A stretch of 40,606 nucleotides of DNA from contig JAGBVG010000064.1 in assembly GCA_017630455.1 (NCBI GenBank), forward strand, positions 1 to 40,606, read 5' to 3'. This document shows positions 7,731 through 16,328 of the stretch, piece after piece (the stretch's first letter is position 1; each line of letters starts with the position of its first letter). A model generated the notes under the pieces. That model was not told the DNA's origin. It saw only the letters and a program-made list of their open reading frames with translations, and ran no database searches. A program made the position numbers and the translations under genes. The stretch is from Alistipes sp. (GTDB taxonomy: Bacteria > Bacteroidota > Bacteroidia > Bacteroidales > Rikenellaceae).

Positions 7731-7759
7731 AAACGAGGGTTTCGGCCCTCGTTTTTTTT
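7731..7759. terminator. Bidirectional terminator of the lipoprotein operon
   Basis: The stem AAACGAGGG/CCCTCGTTT (7731-7739, 7746-7754) has a TTTCGG loop and is flanked by A- and T-runs. It ends the leftward lipoprotein operon (stop at 7776) and backs up the rightward terminator. Confidence 0.9.
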
Positions 7760-7775
7760 GTGCGTAACGATGTTA

Positions 7776-9341
7776 TTACTTTGTGGTGAATGGCTCAACC
7801 TCAAAGAATGTTGCGCCATTATTCATATCAATAACCTTGATACACATAGTGTATGAGGTATTGTAGTTAAGGTATTCCCACTTATAGTTGTACTGAGACT
7901 CAAGGAACTGACGCATAAAGTCGTGGCTAAGACCTGGAATAAGAGATAGCATACACTCCTCATAGCTTGCATAGCCAGCCATAGCGTACTTACCATCCTT
8001 AATCTCCTGAAGATTTGATGTCTCCATCATCGCAACATAGCAGCACCATACGTCATCACCAAAGATGCAGTCGAAGACTACGTCATTGACGTTTACCTCG
8101 TTGATATTAACCTCTACGTTACCAGTACCCTCGGCCTCAGCCTTGGTGCGTACCTGTACAATCTCCACTCCACCTAGAAGGCTATTCTCCTGACCATCAC
8201 TATAGTCCATCAATGCCGCCAAGATAAGGTAGTCGGTAGCAGATGTTACGTTCATCTGAAGACCAGGTACGTGCTCGCAAATTTTACCATTCTCCCAGTT
8301 GAAGGTGAGAGGACCCTCAAGCATAAATCCGTAGTTAACTACCCAAGCACCAGGGTTTGACTGATACTGGTCGTAGGTGCGCTTATCTACAACCGAGCAA
8401 CGCCAATACTGTCCCTCCTCGGCATTGATGCGGAACTGGAACGATGTAGAGCCTACCTCCAAAACCTCGATAAGCTCCTCCGAGCCATTGTCATCGCCCT
8501 TTGGAACAGATGCTCCCGAGAGTGGACCATTGTAGTATGCCTGAATGGTCTTTGATGCGCCATCCTCCACGTAGGTAAGCATCATATAGATTGCATACTG
8601 ACCATTAACAACATCTACGGTAACGTAGCCATCGGTGAAGTTGTAGCCCTCGCCATCGGCACTCTTGCCCGCAGGGATATAACCCGATGTATCAGTGAAG
8701 ATGGTGTAAGGATGGTAGTTTGTAGCGAAGGTGTACTGACCATAAGGGAAGTAGCTGCTCATAGTCTCATCGAGGGTGTAGAAATCCAAGATGATACGAT
8801 CGCCATTGTCGCGCACAAAGGTCACATAGTAGTTATATGGCTCATACCAGCGACCATCCTTAGTCTTGGTAATCACGATGTTCTCTACGCCCTCAATCTC
8901 TGGAAGCTCAAAGTTATCATCGTTATTATCATCGTTACCACCCTGACCGCCGTTATCTCCGTTATCATCGTTGTTACCGCCATTATCTCCACTCTCCTTA
9001 GTCTCCATCATAAGAGGCTTCATAATGAAACTCTTGCCCGAACGTGCCGCAACAACAATATAATACTTCGTCTTTGACTGAAGATCCTTGATAGTGATAA
9101 CACCACCCTCAGTTGCAGTACCCTCGCTCAATACGGTGTCAACCGAGATGTTCTCGCCATCGTAGAGCATATAGGCACACTCATTAGCCTCGACATTAAT
9201 AACGAAAGTGATAGATGATGATGTTGTGTCTACTGGTAAAACCTCAAGTGTTGCCGTAGCATTCTTATCACTATTATTACAACCCACTGCGAGGATTGCT
9301 GCACCAACCATCAAAAGCAGTGATTTCAAAATATTTCTCAT
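7776..9341 (-). CDS. Large lipoprotein with FnIII-like and beta-module domains
   Basis: A 521-residue predicted envelope lipoprotein of unknown function. The start at 9341 (MRNILKSLLLMVGAAILAVGC) gives a type II signal peptide with Cys21; a longer frame from 9389 would bury it. Residues about 30-118 look like a fibronectin-III-like beta domain. A Gly/Asn/Asp linker follows (about 119-150), then a beta module (about 150-275) with the motif PYGQYTF, then two more beta-rich regions (about 285-400 and 405-521). The module also appears in the upstream gene and in the lipoprotein at 29054. The gap to the upstream gene is 20 nt. It could be a surface adhesin or glycan-binding protein, but nothing proves this. 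Confidence 0.8.
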   Translation of the reverse strand: MRNILKSLLLMVGAAILAVGCNNSDKNATATLEVLPVDTTSSSITFVINVEANECAYMLYDGENISVDTVLSEGTATEGGVITIKDLQSKTKYYIVVAARSGKSFIMKPLMMETKESGDNGGNNDDNGDNGGQGGNDDNNDDNFELPEIEGVENIVITKTKDGRWYEPYNYYVTFVRDNGDRIILDFYTLDETMSSYFPYGQYTFATNYHPYTIFTDTSGYIPAGKSADGEGYNFTDGYVTVDVVNGQYAIYMMLTYVEDGASKTIQAYYNGPLSGASVPKGDDNGSEELIEVLEVGSTSFQFRINAEEGQYWRCSVVDKRTYDQYQSNPGAWVVNYGFMLEGPLTFNWENGKICEHVPGLQMNVTSATDYLILAALMDYSDGQENSLLGGVEIVQVRTKAEAEGTGNVEVNINEVNVNDVVFDCIFGDDVWCCYVAMMETSNLQEIKDGKYAMAGYASYEECMLSLIPGLSHDFMRQFLESQYNYKWEYLNYNTSYTMCIKVIDMNNGATFFEVEPFTTK

Positions 9342-9361
9342 AATACCTATATATATAATGA

Positions 9362-10675
9362 TTAATCCTCCTCGATTACACCTGTCCAATTGCAGGTAAT
9401 GTTATTGTTCAGGTAGTCGTAGCCATCCAAGATTACGGTGTGAGTGCCATCGCCATTGTCGATAAACTCCGCAGTACCTCTCTTAATCATCGCGTAGTTC
9501 TTGTATCCGCTTGCCGAGCTGCCGCCATACTCATACAACCAGCTACCTACAGCCTGAGCATACTTATTGGTGAAGCCAGCCATCATAACCATCTTGCCAG
9601 CTTTGTCGGAAATAGTATACTTACCCGCGAAATCGCCATCCTTAGACTGATTGTCGGTTATAAGGTCAAACTGCAGCGTGTCACCGTAAACGTAACCACC
9701 CGACTTATTCATAATGTAGATGGTATAGTTCGAGTAACCTGTCTGCCAATAATCACCCTCGTAACCCCACTTAGCACGATGCTCGCCATCGAAAGTCACG
9801 TGGCGGTCGCCAGTAAGCGTAGACTGCGCCTCTCCATCCTGACCACCTGTAGGATCGTTGTTATCGTCGTTGTTGTCGCCATTCTCACCGCTTACATCCT
9901 CCAATGTAAGGTCGCCAACAAAGGTTACCTTGTGTACCTCACCGTCGATATTTACCTCCAATACAATCTGGTTAGCTGAAACAACCATCTTCGCATTGGT
10001 CATATACTTTGTTACGGTATTCTCCACGCTGTCGCCAGTGAGGATAAGTTGGCTGTTGTCGCTATTGATGGTATATGGGTTACCGCTGTTTGCGCTGTCG
10101 AAAGTGTATGTGCCGAGCGGAAGCGATGTGCTTTTGGTCGCTGGCGCAAAGCAATCAATGTAGTAATATGTACCATTTGTATATGCCTGACCGCCATTGT
10201 TAAGACCCTGATCTGAGAGGAAGAATGCGTAGCGGTCTGCACCCTCGCCATACTTCTCGCCATAGTAGTAACCATCCATACAATCTGCGCGGAAGACTAC
10301 ATCTACATCACCACCAGTGTTTCCACCGCCACTGTTACCAGCCGCCTGAGTGAAAACCAAGGTATAAAAATCCTTGGCGCAACGTACCTCTACGATCGCA
10401 GTTCGCGCATCAGATGTAGTGTTAGCCTTGAAGTTAATAACGATTACACTATTAGCAGGATTCTTGATGCTGTTGATAATCTCATTACCACTCAACACCG
10501 ATGTTGTCACCTCTCCCGCCGAGGTATAGGTAACATAGACATCACCACCATTGGCCTCCACCGCGTATGTAGCGCCCGAGGTGACTACAAGAGCCGCACT
10601 CTTCTCATTATGCGACTCACAAGCTACAAAAAGTGCAAATGTAGCAAGTACAAAAATAGAGATTAGCTGTTTCAT
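9362..10675 (-). CDS. BACON-type lipoprotein with two beta modules
   Basis: A 437-residue lipoprotein whose signal peptide ends at FVAC (Cys19). Residues about 28-112 fit a BACON-like domain: an ANGGDVYVTYTSAGEVTTSV start and a CAKDFYTLVFTQAAG end, the typical ITQ-type final strand. BACON domains are associated with carbohydrate or mucin binding in Bacteroidetes. Two copies of a beta module follow (about 127-262 and 290-437), with PLGTYTF and FAGKYTI signatures, joined by an Asn/Asp/Gly linker similar to the one in the next gene. It is first of a two-gene lipoprotein unit, 109 nt after panD, with a G-tract hairpin in its leader. Ligand unknown. Confidence 0.82.
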   Translation of the reverse strand: MKQLISIFVLATFALFVACESHNEKSAALVVTSGATYAVEANGGDVYVTYTSAGEVTTSVLSGNEIINSIKNPANSVIVINFKANTTSDARTAIVEVRCAKDFYTLVFTQAAGNSGGGNTGGDVDVVFRADCMDGYYYGEKYGEGADRYAFFLSDQGLNNGGQAYTNGTYYYIDCFAPATKSTSLPLGTYTFDSANSGNPYTINSDNSQLILTGDSVENTVTKYMTNAKMVVSANQIVLEVNIDGEVHKVTFVGDLTLEDVSGENGDNNDDNNDPTGGQDGEAQSTLTGDRHVTFDGEHRAKWGYEGDYWQTGYSNYTIYIMNKSGGYVYGDTLQFDLITDNQSKDGDFAGKYTISDKAGKMVMMAGFTNKYAQAVGSWLYEYGGSSASGYKNYAMIKRGTAEFIDNGDGTHTVILDGYDYLNNNITCNWTGVIEED

Positions 10676-10725
10676 TTAATTATAAATTAGGTTTGTTTGT
10701 ATTCTATTTCTGAAAACTAAAAGGT

Positions 10726-10752
10726 GGGGAACAGCATCCGCGCTACCCCCCC
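10726..10752 (-). terminator. G-tract hairpin between panD and lipoprotein gene
   Basis: On the minus-strand RNA GGGGGGUAGC (10751-10742) can pair with GCUGUUCCCC (10735-10726) around a GCGGAU loop, using three G-U pairs. The T-rich stretch after it (CCTTTTAGTTTTC) could make it a weak terminator or attenuator downstream of panD. On the plus strand the wobble pairs become A-C mismatches, so the hairpin is specific to the leftward transcript. The G run is 7 long. Confidence 0.5.
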
Positions 10753-10784
10753 TATATTTTTTTTCAATCAGCTGATTATCAATA

Positions 10785-11135
10785 CTATAGTAATCTATTA
10801 GTACGCTCATCAGGGAACACAACTTTAGGCTCGAAGGTCTTAGCCTCCTCGAAGTCCATAAAGCCGTAACCCATAATGATCACAATGTCGCCAACAGCAG
10901 TCTTGCGCGCTGCAGCACCATTGAGGCAGATGCAGCCGCTACCACGCTCACCCTTGATCACATAGGTCTCGATGCGCTCGCCGTTGTTGTTATTGACAAT
11001 CTGCACCTTCTCGCCCTCGATGAGACCTGCTGCGTCCATCAAATCCTCATCAATGGTGATGCTGCCAACATAGTTGAGATTCGACTCGGTAACACGTACA
11101 CGGTGAATCTTCGATTTCATTCTCTCGATAAACAT
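10785..11135 (-). CDS. panD: Aspartate 1-decarboxylase (PanD)
   Basis: Makes beta-alanine from aspartate for pantothenate. The enzyme is a pyruvoyl-dependent decarboxylase made as a proenzyme that cleaves itself between Gly and Ser. Here the cleavage pair is G24-S25 in NYVGSITID, and [12 protein letters not shown] before it matches the conserved N-terminus. [20 protein letters not shown] (about 75-94) is the conserved C-terminal core. At 116 residues the length is normal. It starts 18 nt after the panC stop, forming a two-gene pantothenate unit. Confidence 0.96.
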   Translation of the reverse strand: MFIERMKSKIHRVRVTESNLNYVGSITIDEDLMDAAGLIEGEKVQIVNNNNGERIETYVIKGERGSGCICLNGAAARKTAVGDIVIIMGYGFMDFEEAKTFEPKVVFPDERTNRLL

Positions 11136-11153
11136 AGCTTGGGTTATTTCGGT

Positions 11154-11990
11154 TTACTTTATACGAATGTTATCGATAAGGCGGATATCGCCAGCCTGGA
11201 TAGCACAGCAACCCTGGATGCGCTCCGAGTCACTCCACGCCTCGACCTTCTGCATTGTCTTGGCATCAACAGCCTCAAAGTAGATGGTCTTCAACAATGG
11301 ATTAGAGTCAATGGTCTTAACAACCCACTCAGTAAGCTCCGCAGGAGTCATCATCGCCATCTTCTCGGCACACTGCTTGATAGTGGCGTAGATGTGTGGT
11401 GCTGCGGCACGGTGCTCAGGCGTAAGAAGCTCATTACGTGATGATAACGCAAGGCCATCCTCGCCACGAACGATAGCACACTCAACGATATCGACGTCGA
11501 TTGCGAGCTGCTCGACCATAGCCTTGATGATGGCAATCTGCTGAAAATCCTTCTCGCCAAAGTATGCGCGACGAGGATTTACAAGAGCAAACAAGCGGCT
11601 AACAACCTGTGCCACGCCATTGAAATGTCCTGGGCGTGTAGCACCCTCCATAACCTTGTCGATAAGACCGAAGTCGAAGAGACGAGTATCTGGCTCGGGG
11701 TAGATATCCTCCACCGAAGGCATAAAGACTATATCTGCTCCCGCAGCCTCCAAGATAGCACAATCAGCCTCTGGAGTGCGAGGATAGTTCTTAAGATCGT
11801 TTTTGTCGTTGAACTGTGTTGGGTTGACAAATACACTCACGACAACAGTGTCGTTCTCCCTACGCGCACGCTCCACCAACGAGCGGTGACCAGCGTGAAG
11901 CGCTCCCATCGTAGGTACAAAACCGAGTCCCTCCTTAGGGCAATCGGCCAAAGCTGCATTTAGCGCAGCAACAGTGTTTACTACTTTCAT
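11154..11990 (-). CDS. panC: Pantothenate synthetase (PanC)
   Basis: Condenses pantoate with beta-alanine using ATP, the step after PanD. The 278-residue enzyme has the nucleotidyltransferase motif MGALHAGHRSL (28-38, with HAGH), VSVFVNPTQFN (51-61) for pantoate and ATP contacts, YFGEKDFQQ and LALSSRNELL for the KMSKS-like region. The ATG at 11990 is preferred over an upstream alternative at 12023 that would run into the promoter. A good promoter lies 23 nt upstream. Confidence 0.96.
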   Translation of the reverse strand: MKVVNTVAALNAALADCPKEGLGFVPTMGALHAGHRSLVERARRENDTVVVSVFVNPTQFNDKNDLKNYPRTPEADCAILEAAGADIVFMPSVEDIYPEPDTRLFDFGLIDKVMEGATRPGHFNGVAQVVSRLFALVNPRRAYFGEKDFQQIAIIKAMVEQLAIDVDIVECAIVRGEDGLALSSRNELLTPEHRAAAPHIYATIKQCAEKMAMMTPAELTEWVVKTIDSNPLLKTIYFEAVDAKTMQKVEAWSDSERIQGCCAIQAGDIRLIDNIRIK

Positions 11991-12012
11991 ATTCTTATTT
12001 AGAATGATGCGG

Positions 12013-12044
12013 CAAATGTACAAAATAGAACCAATATTGCCAAA
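12013..12044 (-). promoter_or_regulatory. Promoter of panC-panD
   Basis: On the minus strand TTTG (12044-12041), a 20-nt spacer and TACATTTG (12020-12013) match the Bacteroidetes consensus exactly. The start site would be near 12006, about 16 nt before the panC ATG. Confidence 0.8.
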
Positions 12045-12054
12045 GAAACATCGG

Positions 12055-12078
12055 AAAAAGTGATGATTTATCTCATCA
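12055..12078 (-). terminator. Weak terminator after ABC-F gene
   Basis: Leftward RNA would form TGATGA/TCATCA (12078-12073, 12066-12061) with a 6-nt loop, followed by CTTTTT. The stem is short and AT-rich, so this is a modest candidate for the end of the 18.0-12.1 kb cluster. Confidence 0.45.
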
Positions 12079-12099
12079 TTGTTGATTAAACAGCCCCTC

Positions 12100-13965
12100 C
12101 TACTCGTTTAGCTCCAACCAACGAAGCTCCTTCTCATCCATAGTCTCTATAATCTCCTCGATGCGTTTCGACAACTCCGAAAGACGATCGTAGGGTAGTG
12201 CGCCCGACGATATCTCAGCCTCCAACTGAGCGCGCTCCGCCGTAAGCGACTGTAAATCAGTCTCTATCTGCTCCAACTCACGCTGCTCCTTGTACGACAA
12301 CTTACGCTTCGAAGTATCGTGACTACGCTGCTGCTGAGGCTTCGCCGTAGTACTACGTTCGACACTGCGCTCCGCCGCCTCCTTATCCTTCATATATTCG
12401 CGATACTCGCTGTACTGACCCACGAAATCCTTGATGCGACCCTCGCCCTCAAAGACAAAGAGGTGATCGACACATTTATCAAGGAAGTAACGGTCGTGCG
12501 ACACTATGATAAGCGAGCCCTTAAACTCCTGAAGATACTCCTCCAAAACGTTGAGAGTCATAATATCAAGATCATTGGTAGGCTCATCGAGAATCAACAT
12601 ATTGGGGTTCTGCATAAGCACCGTCAACAGATAGAGACGACGCTTCTCGCCACCGCTTAAGATATCTATGCGCTTTGTGAATGTATCGTGAGGGAAGAGG
12701 AATCGATTGAGAAATGTCGTTGCCGAGACAGCGTGACCATCCGAAGCCTTCACAACATCGGCAATATCCTGCACACACTCCAATACAGTCTGCCCAGGTT
12801 TGAAGTTGATACCTCGCTGCGAGTAGTATCCTATACGCAGCGTCTCACCCTGCTCAATAACGCCCGAATCAGGTGAAATTTTACCTGAGATAAGGTTAAG
12901 GAACGTGGTCTTACCCACGCCGTTACGTCCAACAATACCAACACGCTCACCACGTGTAAATTTATAGGAGAAGTTATCAAGCATCCTACGCCCCTCAAAC
13001 GAGAGGTTCACATCCATACAGTCGATAATCTTTCTTCCGAGGCGCGATGTTGCAACATCAATCTCCACGCTTCCGGTCTGCAGACTCACCGAGGCCTTAT
13101 CCTTGAGATCATAGAAGGCATTTACGCGATAACGCGCCTTACCCGTGCGGGCTTGCGGAGTACTGCGTATCCACTCCAACTCACGGCGCAGAAGATTGCG
13201 AGACTTATCAATCTCCGCCTGCATATTGGTATATCGCTCCTCGCGCTTCTCGAGATATTGCGTGTAGTTACCACGATAGCTATAGAGCTTACCGCGGTCT
13301 ATCTCCATAATCGTATTACACACACGGTCAAGGAAATAGCGATCGTGAGTCACCATAAGAAGCGTGCAGCGCGAACGTTGCAGATACGCCTCCAAATACT
13401 CGATAATATCAATATCGAGGTGGTTGGTAGGCTCATCCATAATGATAAACTCCGCATCCTGAAGCATCATACAAGCCAACGCCACACGCTTGGCCTCGCC
13501 ACCCGACAACTCACCCATCGGCTGATTCCATCGCTCCAACTTCAGCGATGTGAGTACCTGACGGATATTTTGCTCGATGCTCCAACCTCCCGAGGCATCC
13601 ATCGCGGCTATGGCACGCTCAAGACGTTTGCTATCTCCGCTCTCCACTGCCGCCTCATACTCACGAATCTCAGGCGCTATATCCCCCATACGCGAATAGA
13701 CCTCATCGAAAATGGTGCGCTTAGGATCAAAGGTCATATCCTGGTCGAGGAACGCAACGCGGATATCCTTCATAAACTTCACCTCGCCACCACGATCGGA
13801 GTGCTCCACGCCCGCCAAGATCTTCAGCAACGACGACTTTCCAGTGCCATTCGGAGCAACAAGAGCGATCTTATCACCCTCGTTGATATTGAAACTGATA
13901 TTCTCAAAAAGCACTCTATCGCCGTATGATTTCGATATATTTTCTACCTGTAGGTAACTCGCCAT
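12100..13965 (-). CDS. ABC-F ATPase (Uup-like)
   Basis: A soluble ABC-F protein with two fused nucleotide-binding domains and no membrane segments. Such proteins act on ribosomes (or, for Uup, on ribosome assembly and DNA intermediates). Of 621 residues, domain 1 has Walker A APNGTGKSS (about 37-45), signature LSGGEAKR and Walker B FIIMDEPTNHLD. Domain 2 has GRNGVGKTT, LSGGEKRR and LILDEPTNDLD. The linker between them is short, and a coiled-coil tail follows (about 550-621, rich in Glu/Arg/Lys), which points to the Uup subfamily. It is not clearly an antibiotic-resistance ABC-F. It is the last gene of a five-gene leftward cluster, 11 nt after the GNAT gene. Confidence 0.9.
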   Translation of the reverse strand: MASYLQVENISKSYGDRVLFENISFNINEGDKIALVAPNGTGKSSLLKILAGVEHSDRGGEVKFMKDIRVAFLDQDMTFDPKRTIFDEVYSRMGDIAPEIREYEAAVESGDSKRLERAIAAMDASGGWSIEQNIRQVLTSLKLERWNQPMGELSGGEAKRVALACMMLQDAEFIIMDEPTNHLDIDIIEYLEAYLQRSRCTLLMVTHDRYFLDRVCNTIMEIDRGKLYSYRGNYTQYLEKREERYTNMQAEIDKSRNLLRRELEWIRSTPQARTGKARYRVNAFYDLKDKASVSLQTGSVEIDVATSRLGRKIIDCMDVNLSFEGRRMLDNFSYKFTRGERVGIVGRNGVGKTTFLNLISGKISPDSGVIEQGETLRIGYYSQRGINFKPGQTVLECVQDIADVVKASDGHAVSATTFLNRFLFPHDTFTKRIDILSGGEKRRLYLLTVLMQNPNMLILDEPTNDLDIMTLNVLEEYLQEFKGSLIIVSHDRYFLDKCVDHLFVFEGEGRIKDFVGQYSEYREYMKDKEAAERSVERSTTAKPQQQRSHDTSKRKLSYKEQRELEQIETDLQSLTAERAQLEAEISSGALPYDRLSELSKRIEEIIETMDEKELRWLELNE

Positions 13966-13976
13966 ATATTATTATG

Positions 13977-14495
13977 TTACAATAATTTACTATTAGTTAT
14001 ATCAAGGTCGTATGCAAGACGCTCACCACTCGGATAGTAGATAACGCCGCAATACTCAAAACCAAATTTCTCGAGCATAGCAAGCATACGCACATTGCCA
14101 CGATGAGTGTCGATCCTAAAGCCTCTCACACCACGACGACGCGCCATATCTGCTGCAAATTTCATAAGCTCCGTAGCCACTCCGCCGCGACAACATTTGC
14201 GCGCAACACACAACCTATGCACAACAACATACTCCTCTAGTGTATGCCACGCTTCGGCTGGTAGCTGCGCGTATGTCTCCTCACCAGTAAAAACAACTAC
14301 CACATAGCCAACAACCTGATTATTAGTATCGGTAAGGACATTACCTACACCAGATTCTATGTCCGATAGTATAACTTCGCGCGACGGATAACCATCCTGC
14401 CACTGATCGATACTAAGTTCGCGTAATGACAGCTGCGCATCGGCAACAACCTCCATTATCGCATCGACATCCTCGTATTTCGCCTTTCTAATCAT
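13977..14495 (-). CDS. GNAT family N-acetyltransferase
   Basis: A 172-residue acetyl-CoA-dependent acetyltransferase. VHRLCVARKCCRGGVATELM (92-111) contains the acetyl-CoA pyrophosphate loop in the variant RKCCRGGVA (canonical R/Q-x-x-G-x-G/A). It is followed by the beta5/beta6 region FRIDTHRGNVRMLAMLEKFGFEY, typical of the fold. The substrate cannot be inferred. Its start overlaps the permease stop by 8 nt, so the two are translationally coupled, and it is 11 nt from the ABC-F gene. Confidence 0.85.
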   Translation of the reverse strand: MIRKAKYEDVDAIMEVVADAQLSLRELSIDQWQDGYPSREVILSDIESGVGNVLTDTNNQVVGYVVVVFTGEETYAQLPAEAWHTLEEYVVVHRLCVARKCCRGGVATELMKFAADMARRRGVRGFRIDTHRGNVRMLAMLEKFGFEYCGVIYYPSGERLAYDLDITNSKLL

Positions 14496-15687
14496 TTTTG
14501 CGCGATATCTCAGCTATTTTACGATTGATAATGAAGAAGTTAAAGAGTATTACCACAGCCGTAAACACCACACCAGTAATCATTGCCGCAGTAGGGGATG
14601 AGGCAAGGGGCTGACCCACCATCTCCGCCAGATAGCCCATATAGTGCTCCTCGGCAATATATATCAGCAACAAACTGATGGCGAAAGTCGAGAGATTCAG
14701 CACCAAAGCCATAGTTTTATATGGCGTAGCAACACGACGCGGAGTATAGCCTATAAGCACCAAATTCTCGAGCTTATGGATATTTTTCTGCAGAAGAAGA
14801 TATATACTTAGTGTAAGAATAATAATTGACAACACACAGAATATCAAGCCTATAGCTATGATTATCGCAACACATACATTAAGTATAAACAATGCCTTGC
14901 TACTCTCCGCTGGCTTATTCTCAACCTCATAGTTATGCTCCTCAAGGAAGTTCACCAACTCGGGCTCACTCGGATTCGCAACCTCGACAATCAAACGAGT
15001 AGGGTAGACAACGTTAACGCCAGCATAACGATCATTAGCCCAGCTCAGGAACAGCTCAGGAACCAAAATGGTATTTATCCTATCCGAGAATCCGACTATA
15101 CGACCCTCAAAATTATCCGTATGGCCATTGCCCGTGAGACGTAATCCCAACGTTACACTCTTAATCATATCCTCAGTAATCTGAGGCAAACCCTGAGTAT
15201 TACTAAAACCGAAGTTATAGAGATTCAGATAGTTACGCGGCAGGATAATCGGAATCGTATCATCTCCCACGGCATATCTCCACGCCTTGGTCTCGACATC
15301 GATAAACTCATCTGGCACGCTCTCGAAAAAGAGCATCGTGGATAGTTTACGGCCGTTAAACATTATGCTGCCATCAACCTCGAATTGCGACGCTGCGAAG
15401 CTTCCAACACCACTGACACACTCCAACTGCTCGAGCGCAGCGATGTCTGCCTCACTAAAGACTTCCGTATTAACACCCACGCGCTCAACGGGGTGAGTAA
15501 CAACAAGATAGTCATTGCCAATAAACGATTGCTCGCCCGTAAGAATAGGTTTCAGATCGCTATATATCTGCACACCCGAGAGCACCACAGTCATACCTAT
15601 AAGATTGGCAATGAAGAATATAGCCAACTCAAGGATGCTGACGTGACTGCGCAACAATTTCCAAATAAGAACTAAAGACTTAGACAT
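14488..15687 (-). CDS. FtsX/MacB-like ABC transporter permease
   Basis: A 399-residue permease with the four-helix FtsX/LolE-type layout. It has one helix near the N-terminus (about 18-38), a large periplasmic domain (about 40-265), and three helices (about 267-298, 325-345, 368-390). The adjacent ATPase completes an exporter-type ABC system. Family members extract lipoproteins, export peptides or control cell-wall hydrolases. Substrate unknown. The gene overlaps the ATPase stop by 16 nt and the GNAT start by 8 nt, a sign of tight translational coupling. Confidence 0.8.
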   Translation of the reverse strand: MSKSLVLIWKLLRSHVSILELAIFFIANLIGMTVVLSGVQIYSDLKPILTGEQSFIGNDYLVVTHPVERVGVNTEVFSEADIAALEQLECVSGVGSFAASQFEVDGSIMFNGRKLSTMLFFESVPDEFIDVETKAWRYAVGDDTIPIILPRNYLNLYNFGFSNTQGLPQITEDMIKSVTLGLRLTGNGHTDNFEGRIVGFSDRINTILVPELFLSWANDRYAGVNVVYPTRLIVEVANPSEPELVNFLEEHNYEVENKPAESSKALFILNVCVAIIIAIGLIFCVLSIIILTLSIYLLLQKNIHKLENLVLIGYTPRRVATPYKTMALVLNLSTFAISLLLIYIAEEHYMGYLAEMVGQPLASSPTAAMITGVVFTAVVILFNFFIINRKIAEISRKND

Positions 15688-16316
15688 ACGTCATACTCCA
15701 TATTGATATGTTTACCAATAGATGTGGCAATAATCGCAGCGCCACGAGACTTAGCCTCGCGAAGCAGAATATCGCGCATAATATCACCATTCTGATCATC
15801 AAGATGCGACACAGGCTCGTCAAGAAGCATAAAATCAAAAGGTTGGCACAATGCACGGATAAATGCCACACGCTGCTGCTGTCCAAACGACATACGATCT
15901 ATGCGCGTATCCATCTTATTCTCAATGCCAAGCTCCTCAAAAAGATGCTTAATATCCTCGATGCTTTTGTGGTTTGTGATACCATTCTTAACCACCACAT
16001 TCTCAAGCGCAGTAAGCTCACCAAAGAGCTTCAAATCTTGAAACAGAACACTTATGTGACGCTGACGAATCTCGCACCAACGGTTTATATTATAAGTGGA
16101 GATATTCTCGCCATCGAAGCAGATATCGCCGCGATAATCACCACGCAGACCATAGATATAACTGCACAATGACGACTTTCCTGTTCCCGAAGCAGCCTTG
16201 ATAAGATAGCTTTTGCCAGCCTCAAAGCAGAAATCACGATACCAGATGTCGGAACGGAGATCCCCGCTCTGAGCAAAAATCTCCGGTACGACATTATGTA
16301 ATTGAATTTTATTCAC
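15672..16316 (-). CDS. ABC transporter ATP-binding protein (LolD/FtsE-like)
   Basis: A 214-residue single-domain ATPase. Walker A is AASGTGKSS (41-49), the Q-loop is LFQDLKLF (91-98), the signature is the variant MSFGQQQRV (142-150) rather than LSGGQ, and Walker B is FMLLDEPVSHLD (162-173). The start codon is GTG at 16316. No ATG is available nearby, and this start gives the expected N-terminus 12 nt after the DUF4836 stop. It pairs with the permease just downstream. Homologues in the same class include LolD, MacB and FtsE. Confidence 0.88.
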   Translation of the reverse strand: MNKIQLHNVVPEIFAQSGDLRSDIWYRDFCFEAGKSYLIKAASGTGKSSLCSYIYGLRGDYRGDICFDGENISTYNINRWCEIRQRHISVLFQDLKLFGELTALENVVVKNGITNHKSIEDIKHLFEELGIENKMDTRIDRMSFGQQQRVAFIRALCQPFDFMLLDEPVSHLDDQNGDIMRDILLREAKSRGAAIIATSIGKHINMEYDVCLSL

Positions 16317-16328
16317 ACCAAAACAATC

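Noticed and set aside
13153-13929. 258-codon rightward frame opposite the ABC-F gene
   Set aside because: The complement of a recognised ABC-F gene, with a translation rich in Arg/His/Leu/Ile and no domain.
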